Shown in pieces: positions 13,810-21,311 of a stretch of 32,580 bases of DNA (the first letter of the stretch is position 1; each line of letters opens with the position of its first letter). The translations under genes and the position numbers were made by a program. The notes beneath the pieces are model-generated. The model searched no databases and was not told where the DNA came from. It worked only from the letters and a program-made list of their open reading frames with translations. Source of the DNA: a virus; the IMG/VR virus record IMGVR_UViG_3300033153_011945, positions 1 through 32,580 of that record. One strand, given 5' to 3'.

Positions 13810-13814
13810 ATAAA

Positions 13815-13980
13815 TTCACTTATTTTTAGTTTGGTTAAAGATGCCTGTATGAATATAATATCAAATAAATCATTGAGGGGCAATTTTGAAATGGTGGAAC
13901 CGGTCATATTCAATAAAAGTATAAAAAGGCTGTCAGGTACGAACTTACCGGTTCCGTGTATTTGGCAGTCTTTTTTATTT
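13815..13980 (+). ncRNA. Candidate small RNA between promoter motif and terminator
   Basis: The boundaries are inferred: a start just downstream of the ACGATAATATA motif and an end in the T-tract after the 13964-13975 stem. The body has no convincing reading frame. Its first half is AT-rich and open, and its second half holds two interleaved helices that could form a pseudoknot. It may be a regulatory RNA or simply a leader with an attenuator for the genes from 14062. Confidence 0.4.
13896..13979 (+). terminator. Terminator-like stem interleaved with a 9-bp helix (pseudoknot)
   Basis: Helix A: GGAACCGGT (13896-13904) with ACCGGTTCC (13947-13955), nine perfect pairs. Helix B: AAAAAGGCTGTC (13923-13934) with GGCAGTCTTTTT (13964-13975), twelve pairs including two G·U, followed by T-rich sequence. 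Helix B is a Rho-independent terminator form. Because the 5' strand of B lies inside loop A and its 3' strand outside, the two helices form an H-type pseudoknot or are alternatives, as in an attenuator. A small GGTA/TACC hairpin sits in the B loop and competes with A. Confidence 0.6.
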
Positions 13981-14009
13981 TATTTAAAAAATTTACAAAC
14001 AACTCTTCT

Positions 14010-14041
14010 CTACTCTCCTCCCGTAGGGAGGAGGAGAGTAG
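14010..14041. repeat. Strong bulged hairpin before gene 14062
   Basis: CTCCTCCC (14015-14022) pairs with GGGAGGAG (14026-14033) around a GTA loop, extended after a 3-nt bulge by CTACT/AGTAG (14010-14014/14037-14041). It is GC-rich in an AT-rich setting and lies ~20 nt before the next ATG. No T-tract follows in either direction, so it is more likely a processing or stability hairpin than a terminator. Confidence 0.55.
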
Positions 14042-14061
14042 TTTGATAAAAGAAAGATAAA

Positions 14062-14439
14062 ATGTCTAAAGAGAAATTAAATTTGTGGGGTAATTGTCCC
14101 CAATTAAAAACTTTTGATGAAAAAGCCGCCATAAAATTAGAAAATATCATACGTATCAAAAGGAAAGTATTCAGAAAAATAAATAAAAAGCAATGGGTTC
14201 TCCATTTCAAAAGGTTTAGAACCAAATCTGGAATAGAGAAACAAAGGATTAAAAAGGTTTTGATTTGGTACACCAAACACTTCGGAGAAGAATATGTCCC
14301 CGTAGCTTATTCCGCCGGGAGTTTTTGTAATAAATTTCTCAGAATAGAAGATGCTATGGAAAGGTCTATTAAGAACGCCAAAAAAGAGAAAAAGGTAAAA
14401 TATAATATCAAAGAAAAAAGAACCGTGATTGTAAAATGA
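14062..14439 (+). CDS. Unknown 125-residue basic protein
   Basis: ATG 14062 follows AAAGAAAG, 7 nt upstream. The product is strongly basic, with an N-terminal helix region (EKAAIKLENIIRIKRKVFRK), a central KRFRTKSGIEKQRIKKVLIW segment, and a more conserved-looking part (EEYVPVAYSAGSFCNKFLRI). The tail is Lys-rich (KNAKKEKKVKYNIKEKR). It probably binds nucleic acid, but no family is recognised. It is the first gene after the structured interval, and overlaps the next gene by 4 nt (ATGA). Confidence 0.6.
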   Translation: MSKEKLNLWGNCPQLKTFDEKAAIKLENIIRIKRKVFRKINKKQWVLHFKRFRTKSGIEKQRIKKVLIWYTKHFGEEYVPVAYSAGSFCNKFLRIEDAMERSIKNAKKEKKVKYNIKEKRTVIVK

Positions 14440-14654
14440 CAAAAGAAAAAATAGCCCAACTTGCTGCTTGTCGTCTTAAAGGGCATTGGATTTCAAGGTA
14501 TAATAATAATAGTCCTTTTTGTATTACTTGTTTGCTTGATAGGTGTGTAATACCTAAGTTTGCTCCATCTGAGTTTACTTCCGACAAATTCCCTACCACA
14601 ATTCATAATATTGTTCACCCTAATTGTAAATGTGCAATAAAGAATGAAATATGA
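14436..14654 (+). CDS. Unknown 72-residue Cys-containing protein
   Basis: ATG 14436 overlaps the preceding stop. The product has C12, then CITC (29-32), CV and a late HPNCKC, a scattered Cys/His set that could hold one zinc ion; it otherwise lacks strong signatures. The stop overlaps the methyltransferase start (ATGA). No family is recognised. Tight coupling on both sides supports expression. Confidence 0.55.
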   Translation: MTKEKIAQLAACRLKGHWISRYNNNSPFCITCLLDRCVIPKFAPSEFTSDKFPTTIHNIVHPNCKCAIKNEI

Positions 14655-14986
14655 AAAATAATTCTTTGATATATAAAAGTAAAAATTGTAAATTATATTC
14701 AGGGCATTGTTTATCGAGACTGAAAAAATTTCCTGATAATTATATTACGACTATAATTACAGACCCACCATATGGTTTATCATTTATGAACCAAAAATGG
14801 GATTATAATATACCAAGCATTAAAATTTGGCAGGAATGTTTAAGAGTATTGAAACCTGGTGGTACATTATTATGTTTTGCAGGAACACGAACACAACACC
14901 GAATGGCTTGCAATATTGAGGATGCAGGATTCATTTTAAAAGATTGTATTATGTGGTTATATGGTTCGGGTTTTCCAAAAGCGTAA
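14651..14986 (+). CDS. DNA methyltransferase, N-terminal part (motif IV), frame-split
   Basis: The 111-residue frame carries the catalytic DPPY (residues 38-41, in IITDPPYGLSF) and continues with LRVLKPGGTLLCFAGTRT and the family segment CIMWLYGSGFPK, then stops at TAA 14984-14986. This is the start of a β-class amino-methyltransferase (order: catalytic motif, target recognition, SAM motif) that would methylate adenine N6 or cytosine N4. The remaining two thirds lie in the +1 frame at 14961-15944. Moving +1 over the T of TAA joins GSGFPKA directly to KQLDKRAGAERE, which is where related proteins continue, although with about four residues missing. It is either a deletion-frameshifted gene or a split or recoded enzyme. 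Confidence 0.8.
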   Translation: MKNNSLIYKSKNCKLYSGHCLSRLKKFPDNYITTIITDPPYGLSFMNQKWDYNIPSIKIWQECLRVLKPGGTLLCFAGTRTQHRMACNIEDAGFILKDCIMWLYGSGFPKA

Positions 14987-15944
14987 ACAGTTGGATAAGA
15001 GGGCGGGGGCGGAAAGGGAAAGAATATCTGATAATCCAAATGCACGGAATAGTCATGGAAAGAATCCTATTTCAATGCAATCGAGTTTAAATAGCAAAGC
15101 AAAAGGAATCACTACCCCTGCTACTCCCGAAGCCAAACTTTGGAATGGTTGGAAAAGTCATGGTTTAAAACCAGCATACGAACCAATTTTGCTTGCAATG
15201 AAACCTAACGAAGGTAATTACGCCGAAAATTTGAATATAGATGGAGGGAGAATAAAGGTGAATTTAAAAAAAGAACCAGATATAGGAGATAGTTATTATT
15301 TGAAGAGAAATAAAAAATATCCAAATAAAGGTTCTGCTAAGATTATGGGTCGAAAATCCAATCGAGTGGATGTAACAATGAAACAAGGCCGTTATCCTGC
15401 TAATTTAATACTTGACGAGGAAAGTGGACGACTTTTGGACGAGCAGAGCGGAGTACTGTGTTCTAAATGGGGAACTCAGAAAAATTATAATTACAAAGAC
15501 GATAAAGCCTTTTTGGGAAAGTTAGGAAACAAGGAAACAGCATTAACAAGTAATAAATTTACAGGCGATTCCGGCGGTGCTTCCCGTTTTTTCTACGTAG
15601 CTAAAGCAAGTAAAGCGGAACGTAATGCAGGATGTGAAAGATTAAAAACGAAAGGTGTTCATAGATACCATGCAGGAATAGGAGAAGGTAAAGATCCCAA
15701 TGCTCCAAGTATGGATAAAAACAATCATCCCACCGTCAAACCTCTCGCCCTTATGGGATACCTTTGCAAATTAACCAAAACGCCTACAGACGGAATAGTG
15801 TTAGACCCTTTTATGGGTAGTGGCACAACAGGAATAGCAGCTATTAAAAATGGGCAGAAATTTATAGGTATAGAAAAGAAATGTAGTTATTGTCGAATAG
15901 CCATAGCTCGGATTAAAAATATAAGAAAAGGACTTTTCTATTGA
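14961..15944 (+). CDS. DNA methyltransferase, C-terminal part (TRD and SAM motif)
   Basis: This 327-codon frame includes KQLDKRAGAERERISDNPNA, a variable central target-recognition region, HPTVKPLALMGYLCKL and the SAM-binding VLDPFMGSGTTGIAAI with a final FIGIEKKCSYC, all in the order expected for the β-class. Its ATG at 14961 lies inside the first fragment, so a separately translated subunit is possible but would begin with an out-of-family leader (MVRVFQKR). I see no cognate restriction enzyme, so it would be a solitary phage methyltransferase, typically for protection from host restriction. It overlaps the helicase start by 4 nt. Confidence 0.8.
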   Translation: MVRVFQKRKQLDKRAGAERERISDNPNARNSHGKNPISMQSSLNSKAKGITTPATPEAKLWNGWKSHGLKPAYEPILLAMKPNEGNYAENLNIDGGRIKVNLKKEPDIGDSYYLKRNKKYPNKGSAKIMGRKSNRVDVTMKQGRYPANLILDEESGRLLDEQSGVLCSKWGTQKNYNYKDDKAFLGKLGNKETALTSNKFTGDSGGASRFFYVAKASKAERNAGCERLKTKGVHRYHAGIGEGKDPNAPSMDKNNHPTVKPLALMGYLCKLTKTPTDGIVLDPFMGSGTTGIAAIKNGQKFIGIEKKCSYCRIAIARIKNIRKGLFY

Positions 15945-17332
15945 AAATACAAAAAAGAAATAACAATGAAGAAAGATTAATCCTAATTGGGATGATTGTG
16001 GATATTACTGTCCTCGGTCGCATCAGTTCTAAATGGCAGCGGAATATGTTTAAAAGTCGATGGGCAAATATTGTAGCCAAGTGGTGTGTTGATTTTTATC
16101 GCAAATACGAAGATGTACCAATGAATCAAATAGAAAATTTATTTCAATCTTGGGCTTCCGAAACAAATGATAAAGAAACAATAAATTTAGTAGAAAAGTT
16201 TTTGGATACATTGTCCGAGGAATACGAAGATTTACAAGCCGAATCAAATAGTGATTATATAATAGATATGGCTGGTAAATATTTTAATCGTGTTAGAGTA
16301 GAAAGATTGGTTGATATAATACAGGGGGATATTGATAGAGGTAAAGTAACAGAAGCAGTTAATCATGCCGTAAATTTTAATCAAATTGAAATGGGAGTGG
16401 GACAAGGGATAGATATATTACAGGATACGGAAGCCATTAAAGAGGCCTTTAGGGAGAAAGGGGAAACTCTTATTCAATATCCAGGTGCTTTAGGTACCTT
16501 TTTTAAAAGTGCTTTGGAACGGGATGCTTTCATTGCTTTTATGGCTCCAGATAAAGTTGGTAAATCGTTTTGGTTAATTGATATGGCTTATAGAGCTATG
16601 TTACAAAGAAAAAGAGTGGCTTTTTTTGAAGCAGGGGATTCCAGTCAAAATCAAGTTATGAGAAGATTGATGGTTCGTGTATCTCACCGGCCTTTATATC
16701 CCAGTACTATCAAATATCCTACAGAAATATATATAGACGAGGATGGTAATGGGGACGTGGAGGTAGAAAGGAGGGTTTACAAAAGTAAATTGAATTGGCG
16801 TGAAGCTAAAAAGGCTTGCAAAAAATTAATGAGGAAAAGAATTAAAAGCAAAGATTCTTATTTCCGTTTGTCTTGTCATTTCAATTCCACCCTTTCTGTT
16901 AGAGGAATACAAGATGCCCTTCAAAATTGGGCAAGGGAAGATTGGGTACCAGACGTAGTTGTTATTGACTATGCAGATATACTTAATATGGACCATCCGG
17001 GATTAGAAGGTAGGGATAGAACAAACGAAACTTGGAAACGATTGCGTTCTTTGTCCCAAATGTTTCATTGTTTGGTGGTCACAGCCTCCCAAACGGATGC
17101 GAATGCTTATAAAACTAATGTTATTACCAGAAGTAACTTTAGTGAAGACAAACGCAAGCTCGCTCATGTAACCGGTATGATAGGCATAAATGCTAAAGAA
17201 GAAGAAAAAGACATTGGTATAACAAGACTAAACTGGGTGGTTCTACGGGAAAGGGCATTCAGCGTAAACAAATGTACGTACGTAGCAGGATGCTTGGATG
17301 TAGCGAACCCTGCAATAAAGAGTACCTTTTGA
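15941..17332 (+). CDS. DnaB-like replicative helicase
   Basis: The 463-residue product has an N-terminal helical domain and a RecA-type motor. Walker A is APDKVGKS (~202-209), preceded by AFIAFM; Walker B is DVVVIDYADIL (~336-346); a LVVTASQTDANAY segment with the DnaB H3/Q motif follows, and the C-terminus ends near a WVVLRERA strand. This is the ring helicase that unwinds the fork 5'-3' and partners with the primase at 12767. The P-loop differs from the usual G-x4-GK[ST] in having A at the first position, seen in several phage DnaB relatives. Starts with a TTG or ATT-like codon in the overlapped ATTGAAAATAC context (TTG 15941). Confidence 0.82.
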   Translation: MKIQKRNNNEERLILIGMIVDITVLGRISSKWQRNMFKSRWANIVAKWCVDFYRKYEDVPMNQIENLFQSWASETNDKETINLVEKFLDTLSEEYEDLQAESNSDYIIDMAGKYFNRVRVERLVDIIQGDIDRGKVTEAVNHAVNFNQIEMGVGQGIDILQDTEAIKEAFREKGETLIQYPGALGTFFKSALERDAFIAFMAPDKVGKSFWLIDMAYRAMLQRKRVAFFEAGDSSQNQVMRRLMVRVSHRPLYPSTIKYPTEIYIDEDGNGDVEVERRVYKSKLNWREAKKACKKLMRKRIKSKDSYFRLSCHFNSTLSVRGIQDALQNWAREDWVPDVVVIDYADILNMDHPGLEGRDRTNETWKRLRSLSQMFHCLVVTASQTDANAYKTNVITRSNFSEDKRKLAHVTGMIGINAKEEEKDIGITRLNWVVLRERAFSVNKCTYVAGCLDVANPAIKSTF

Positions 17333-17342
17333 AAAGAGGTGT

Positions 17343-17528
17343 ATGAGAATGAAAAACCCAAATATTAGAACGGTACAGGAGTTTGTTAAGGACCTTTTAT
17401 CAAGGAGGAGAACTCCAAAACAGATTTTAATAGTGGCCAGAAGCACTCGCTGGGAATCAGATATCGAGGGGGTTAAACAGATAATTAAAAGTTTTTCCAG
17501 GAAAACCAAAAAAAGATTTAGGATTTAG
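17343..17528 (+). CDS. Unknown 61-residue basic protein
   Basis: ATG 17343 (or in-frame ATG 17349) follows AAAAGAGG. The product is Arg/Lys-rich with a hydrophobic core (TPKQILIVARSTRWESDIEG) and a basic end (SFSRKTKKRFRI). No family is recognised. It closes the helicase operon; a 61-nt gap with the promoter-like motif follows. Confidence 0.5.
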   Translation: MRMKNPNIRTVQEFVKDLLSRRRTPKQILIVARSTRWESDIEGVKQIIKSFSRKTKKRFRI

Positions 17529-17538
17529 GCAAAAAACT

Positions 17539-17549
17539 ACGATAATATA
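17539..17549 (+). promoter_or_regulatory. Promoter-like motif ACGATAATATA (copy 2)
   Basis: Exact match to the motif at 13799 and 28242, located in the 61-nt gap before the Lys-rich protein gene at 17590. It is followed ~26 nt later by TTGGAAAGGATAG, the ribosome site. The likely role is a promoter for the Lys-rich gene and the radical SAM cassette. Confidence 0.6.
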
Positions 17550-17589
17550 TACAGTAATAAAATTTAGAGATTTTGGAAAGGATAGTAAA

Positions 17590-18150
17590 ATGAAGATGAA
17601 ACAAGAGACAATAGTAAAACTTTTTGAGGCATTGGGTTTCAAAACTGCCCAGACCTGGGATGAACCAAAACTACAGAAGAAGGTTAAAGAGCTCCCAGAA
17701 CTCGTAGATGGTGTAAAACTTAAAAACCGTAATGCCAAAAGAATTTTGAAGGCCATTTTGGGTGCTAAGGAAATAAGTATCATCCCGGCAGGGCAAAAGG
17801 AAGAACCAGAACGAGCGAGTGAAACAGCGATGAGAAAAACAGCTAAGAAAAAAGTGGCTAAGAAAAAAGCCCCTGGCAAGAAAAACAAAACAGTTAAAAA
17901 GGGAGTGAAAACCTCCATAACCAAAAAGGCTCCCAAAAGGCTTAATCGTATGGCCGCTGTAGTAGAAGTTTTAAAGAAGAACAAGAAAATCTCCGTGAAG
18001 GAATTAATTGTTGCCGCCGACCGGCTTTATGCAGAGAACGGTGGTAAAAAGAACCAGGCTGAGGCTTCCTACTCTGTTAATAAAGTCCTGGTGACTTTGC
18101 AACTAATAGAATATCTTACTGTTGAAGAAGGAATATGTCAAAGATTGTAA
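17590..18150 (+). CDS. Lys-rich (histone H1-like) protein with flanking folded domains
   Basis: The 186-residue product has an N-terminal helical module (ETIVKLFEALGFKTAQTWDE, residues ~5-65), a central ~50-residue Lys/Ala/Pro stretch (RKTAKKKVAKKKAPGKKNKT), and a C-terminal winged-helix-like module (NRMAAVVEVLKKNKKISVKE then VNKVLVTLQLIEYLTVEEG). The layout recalls H1-type linker proteins, and the C-terminal part resembles small winged helices that bind DNA. In phages such proteins are thought to organise DNA or modulate replication, but the function is unknown. GGAAAGGATAG precedes ATG 17590, and its end overlaps the radical SAM gene by 16 nt, so they are co-translated. Confidence 0.65.
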   Translation: MKMKQETIVKLFEALGFKTAQTWDEPKLQKKVKELPELVDGVKLKNRNAKRILKAILGAKEISIIPAGQKEEPERASETAMRKTAKKKVAKKKAPGKKNKTVKKGVKTSITKKAPKRLNRMAAVVEVLKKNKKISVKELIVAADRLYAENGGKKNQAEASYSVNKVLVTLQLIEYLTVEEGICQRL

Positions 18151-19202
18151 AAACATATCAAGCATCTATTGGGGTAAGGGGGGATTGTTTAAATTGCCCG
18201 TTGCCTCTATCTGTTGATAGTTATTGGAATTGTTTAACAGATTGTCATCATTGTTCTTTCCGTAGTTTGAATAGAACTTGGGGAACGGATTTGAGGCCAG
18301 CTGACCCTAACCAAATATATATCAAATTAAGGAATGGGTTAAAAAACAAAAACCCAAGAAGCTCTTTAGCCTATGCTTTGTCTTTGAAAAAGACTATACG
18401 TTTTGGTAGTCGAACGGATCCTTATCAAGAAGTGGAATTAAAACATGAAATATCTCGACAGATTCTTAAATATTTAATAAAACTCAGATGGTCCTTCGCT
18501 ATTCAGACCCGATTTTTGGGGAATTTAATTAGGGATGAAGATTTATTAGCACAAGCCCACGAACTAAAATTATTAACTATTATTCCTGTAATTAGCCCTG
18601 GTGCTGAGCAAGACCAAAAAATTTTAGAAAGAGGTCGAACTACTCCTATATCAAAGCGCCTGAAAATTTTGGAAAAGTGGATTAAAAAAGGATGGAACAT
18701 AGGAATAAATGGAGAGCCTTTTATTCCTGGTTTACATACTACCAAACAATTCCGTCTTATTTTAAAGCGATTAAAAGATGTAGGGATATTTAGTTATAAC
18801 ACTTATAATTTACATTTCAATGATTATGTAGCTAAAAGAATGCAAAAAATTGGAATAGATATTTTAAAAATATGGGAAATGAATCAAGACCGTAATTGGA
18901 AAAAAATTCAACGACAGTTATGTCAAATAGCTCTACAAGAAGGGGTAATATTAGGTTGCCCAGATTTTGTTAATACTGGTCCTCAATGGATAGAACAAAC
19001 TAATACTTGTTGTGGCGTTAATGTCCCTAATCCTTCTACGTTTAATACTCATTTTTGGAAGAGAAAAATACAAAAAGGGGAACCCATAACTAAAATATTA
19101 AAAGATACTTGGGAAGGGATAGGAGACCGGCAAATGGGCATAAATATAATTAAAGGCCTCCCTTGTAAAAATTATACTATGAGGGATGCAGGTTTAGTAT
19201 GA
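18135..19202 (+). CDS. Radical SAM protein, SPL-like (first of a pair)
   Basis: The 355-residue product carries the [4Fe-4S] motif C33-x3-C37-x2-C40 (WNCLTDCHHCSF), preceded by two further cysteines in GDCLNCPLPLSVD. Downstream are IRFGSRTDPYQEVE, an IPVISPG strand and a GEPFIPGLHT segment, as in the spore photoproduct lyase-like radical SAM group. These enzymes cleave SAM to a 5'-deoxyadenosyl radical; the SPL group acts on DNA or nucleotides or is uncharacterised. A late TNTCCGVN pair of Cys might hold a second cluster. It overlaps the Lys-rich gene (16 nt) and the next gene (4 nt). The substrate is unknown; DNA or nucleotide modification is my inference. Confidence 0.8.
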   Translation: MSKIVKTYQASIGVRGDCLNCPLPLSVDSYWNCLTDCHHCSFRSLNRTWGTDLRPADPNQIYIKLRNGLKNKNPRSSLAYALSLKKTIRFGSRTDPYQEVELKHEISRQILKYLIKLRWSFAIQTRFLGNLIRDEDLLAQAHELKLLTIIPVISPGAEQDQKILERGRTTPISKRLKILEKWIKKGWNIGINGEPFIPGLHTTKQFRLILKRLKDVGIFSYNTYNLHFNDYVAKRMQKIGIDILKIWEMNQDRNWKKIQRQLCQIALQEGVILGCPDFVNTGPQWIEQTNTCCGVNVPNPSTFNTHFWKRKIQKGEPITKILKDTWEGIGDRQMGINIIKGLPCKNYTMRDAGLV

Positions 19203-19897
19203 ATATATTATTATCAAACAACGAAGTTCAATACTCTATAGAATATAAAGCGGATGGAGTGGAGGCATTTCCTTCTTTGAAAAAATTAAGTAAAAAGAAA
19301 AAGTATAATACCACTTGTGATGTAGTATATAAATTGAATGGCCTATATAGTTTATTGAAAGACGAATCAATTAATAGTTATTTGGAACCAATGGCAGGTA
19401 TAGGTTTCAGTGCCGGTTTGATAGAAGCTATGTTTAATCCCGATATGATATTAAACGATATTTCAGAAACGTGTTGGGAACATTTGAAAGAAAGGTTCCC
19501 AAATCAAATGGTATATAACGAGGATTGTAAAAAAAATCAATTCCTACGACGATTACCTATTGTTGACTGTTGTTTTTTGGACCCTAATCATAATTTGTTC
19601 CGGCGTAATAAAGATATTTTGTTATTATATTTGTATCAGGCTTCTTCTATTTTTATTTGTGGAGATAGCTTACCTTTTTCTTGGAGTTTACCTTGGGATG
19701 AAATGGCTTTTCGTGATTATTTAAAATCCATTAACAAAACGGTATTTTCAGCGGGATGGTCCATTAAAGAAATATATTTGTACCCTCACAAACGGGTAAT
19801 GATTATAAAATTCAAAAAACACAAAAGCAAAATAAAAATAATAACTTGTAAAAAACCTTTTGCCCTTCGCATATTAAAAAGGCCAGGACTCCTATGA
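19199..19897 (+). CDS. Rossmann-fold methyltransferase-like protein
   Basis: The 232-residue product has a SAM-binding-like motif I, YLEPMAGIGFSAGLIEAMF, and a motif II-like strand (DMILNDISETCWEHL) with an acidic residue after it. A later VDCCFLDPNH sits in the position of a catalytic D-P-x motif, suggesting it may act on a base or act as an inactive scaffold. The C-terminus is basic. It is translationally coupled to both radical SAM genes (ATGA overlaps on each side), so the three proteins probably act on the same substrate. No precise family is recognised; a DNA or nucleotide methyltransferase is plausible. Confidence 0.6.
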   Translation: MNILLSNNEVQYSIEYKADGVEAFPSLKKLSKKKKYNTTCDVVYKLNGLYSLLKDESINSYLEPMAGIGFSAGLIEAMFNPDMILNDISETCWEHLKERFPNQMVYNEDCKKNQFLRRLPIVDCCFLDPNHNLFRRNKDILLLYLYQASSIFICGDSLPFSWSLPWDEMAFRDYLKSINKTVFSAGWSIKEIYLYPHKRVMIIKFKKHKSKIKIITCKKPFALRILKRPGLL

Positions 19898-21306
19898 ATT
19901 ATTATGAATTGAGAAAAGAAGTTTCCCAAATAATTCCAAGAACAGCCTTTTTGTTTGAGGAAAAAATCCCAGCAACTAAATTAACTGTTAAAACTAAAGG
20001 TAGGAAAACAGGCTATAAAGAATTTTCTATTAGTAAAAAAGCATGGCAAGATAAGGCCCGTTTTTTAAATACTGAAGAAATAGGTTCCTTTGTAGAAGTA
20101 AGTTGTAGAGCTGCCGCTTGTCCTATGCCCTTGAATGTAGATGTTTGGGATGGGATGTCTTGTCCTTTCATGTGTAAATATTGCTTTGCTTTTACTTTTA
20201 GGACTTACCTTTATACAGCCTTTTTTGATAATAGCCGTTCATTAGGCGTCCGTCATTGCAACCCAACCAAATTCAAAAAAGAACTTGACGTATATATGAA
20301 AAGGCGAGGTCGGGACCCACATGATGTAAATGGTGATATTGCTAAGGCTATAACTATGGGCATACCTTTGCGTCTCGGTATTAGATACGAAGATTTTATC
20401 CCTCAAGAAGCCAAAAAAGGTATTAGTTTGGAATTATTAAAATATCTGTCAGATTTAGAATACCCCGTAATGATAAATACTAAAAGTGATTTGGTGGGTA
20501 GAGACGATTACGTCCGAGCTTTAGCGGAAAATAAAGCCAAGGCAGCAGTACATATAACTTTGATAAGTTCCGATAATGAATTATTAAAACAATTAGAACC
20601 AGGGGCTCCTTCTTATGCCCGGCGATTAAAAGCAATGAAAACATTAAGTGAAAATGGAATAAGGGTGGTAGCACGTATAGAACCATATATTCCGTTTTTA
20701 ACCGACCGGCAAGAAGATGTAGAACGGTATATAGAAGAAGTTTGGGACGCTGGGGTAAGGAACATCACTTTTGACACTTATAGTTATTCAGCTAAAAATC
20801 CTACTATGTATCGTGCTTTTAGAAATATGGGTATAGACTGGGAAAGGATATTACTAACTGGATGCGATTCACAAGCCTTGGGTTCCTTATTATTAAAAGA
20901 ATATATGCAATTGTTCAAGAACAAAGGCTTTAGTTGTTCTACTTTTGATATGGGAAATGTACCGGATAATGACCAATCCATTTGTTGTGAAGTCGGTGAT
21001 TGGTTTAAAACAGGATATAATTGGGGCAGTTCCGTTATAGCAGCCAGATATATAAAAAGCAAAAAAGGCCAACCAGTAAGATGGTCCGATTTCAAGGCTT
21101 GGGTAAACCATAAAGGAGGTTTTCTTTCTGGGGCTTTGGAAAATGATTTACATTACCTTTGGAATTGTGAAGGCACTAATGATGCTTATAGTCATGCTTG
21201 GGCTAAAGGTATGACGGCTGTGGGATGTGATGAAGATGGTTTGGTCTGGTTTTACGATAAAAAATCTGATTTTAGAAATGATTTGTTTCAAAATATAAAG
21301 GGATAA
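19894..21306 (+). CDS. Radical SAM protein, SPL-like (second of a pair)
   Basis: The 470-residue product has C90-x3-C94-x2-C97 (MSCPFMCKYCFAF) preceded by SCRAAACPMPLNVDVW, the same CPxPLxVD lead-in as the first radical SAM protein, so the two are paralogues. The TIM-barrel-like remainder includes RLGIRYEDFIPQ, TLISSDNELLKQLEPGAPSY and RIEPYIPFLTD, matching the SPL-like group. A C-terminal ~100 residues (YNWGSSVIAARYIKS, WNCEGTNDAY) extend beyond the common barrel and contain additional Cys (DQSICCEVGD). It overlaps the methyltransferase-like gene by 4 nt. Having two divergent radical SAM enzymes in one phage cassette suggests sequential steps or a heterodimer. Confidence 0.82.
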   Translation: MNYYELRKEVSQIIPRTAFLFEEKIPATKLTVKTKGRKTGYKEFSISKKAWQDKARFLNTEEIGSFVEVSCRAAACPMPLNVDVWDGMSCPFMCKYCFAFTFRTYLYTAFFDNSRSLGVRHCNPTKFKKELDVYMKRRGRDPHDVNGDIAKAITMGIPLRLGIRYEDFIPQEAKKGISLELLKYLSDLEYPVMINTKSDLVGRDDYVRALAENKAKAAVHITLISSDNELLKQLEPGAPSYARRLKAMKTLSENGIRVVARIEPYIPFLTDRQEDVERYIEEVWDAGVRNITFDTYSYSAKNPTMYRAFRNMGIDWERILLTGCDSQALGSLLLKEYMQLFKNKGFSCSTFDMGNVPDNDQSICCEVGDWFKTGYNWGSSVIAARYIKSKKGQPVRWSDFKAWVNHKGGFLSGALENDLHYLWNCEGTNDAYSHAWAKGMTAVGCDEDGLVWFYDKKSDFRNDLFQNIKG

Positions 21307-21311
21307 ACAAA

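Larger units (their letters stand above)
13640..14061 (+). other. Gene-free, RNA-structure-rich interval
   Basis: About 420 bases without a convincing gene interrupt an otherwise tightly packed gene array. A 95-codon frame (13759-14046) has no ribosome site and runs through hairpins, so it is rejected. From left to right the interval holds a cloverleaf-like element (13689-13763), the shared ACGATAATATA motif (13799-13809), a pseudoknot-capable terminator (13896-13979) and a strong bulged hairpin (14010-14041) just before the next gene. Together these look like a small-RNA locus. Confidence 0.6.

Noticed and set aside
13759-14046. 95-codon plus-strand frame in the RNA-rich interval
   Set aside because: No Shine-Dalgarno, it runs through the terminator stems and the strong hairpin, and the sequence is explained better by RNA structure.
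17457-17984. Long minus-strand frame opposite the Lys-rich gene
   Set aside because: It is the antisense shadow of Lys/Ala-rich coding sequence, giving Phe/Leu/Ser-rich hydrophobic translation without a ribosome site.
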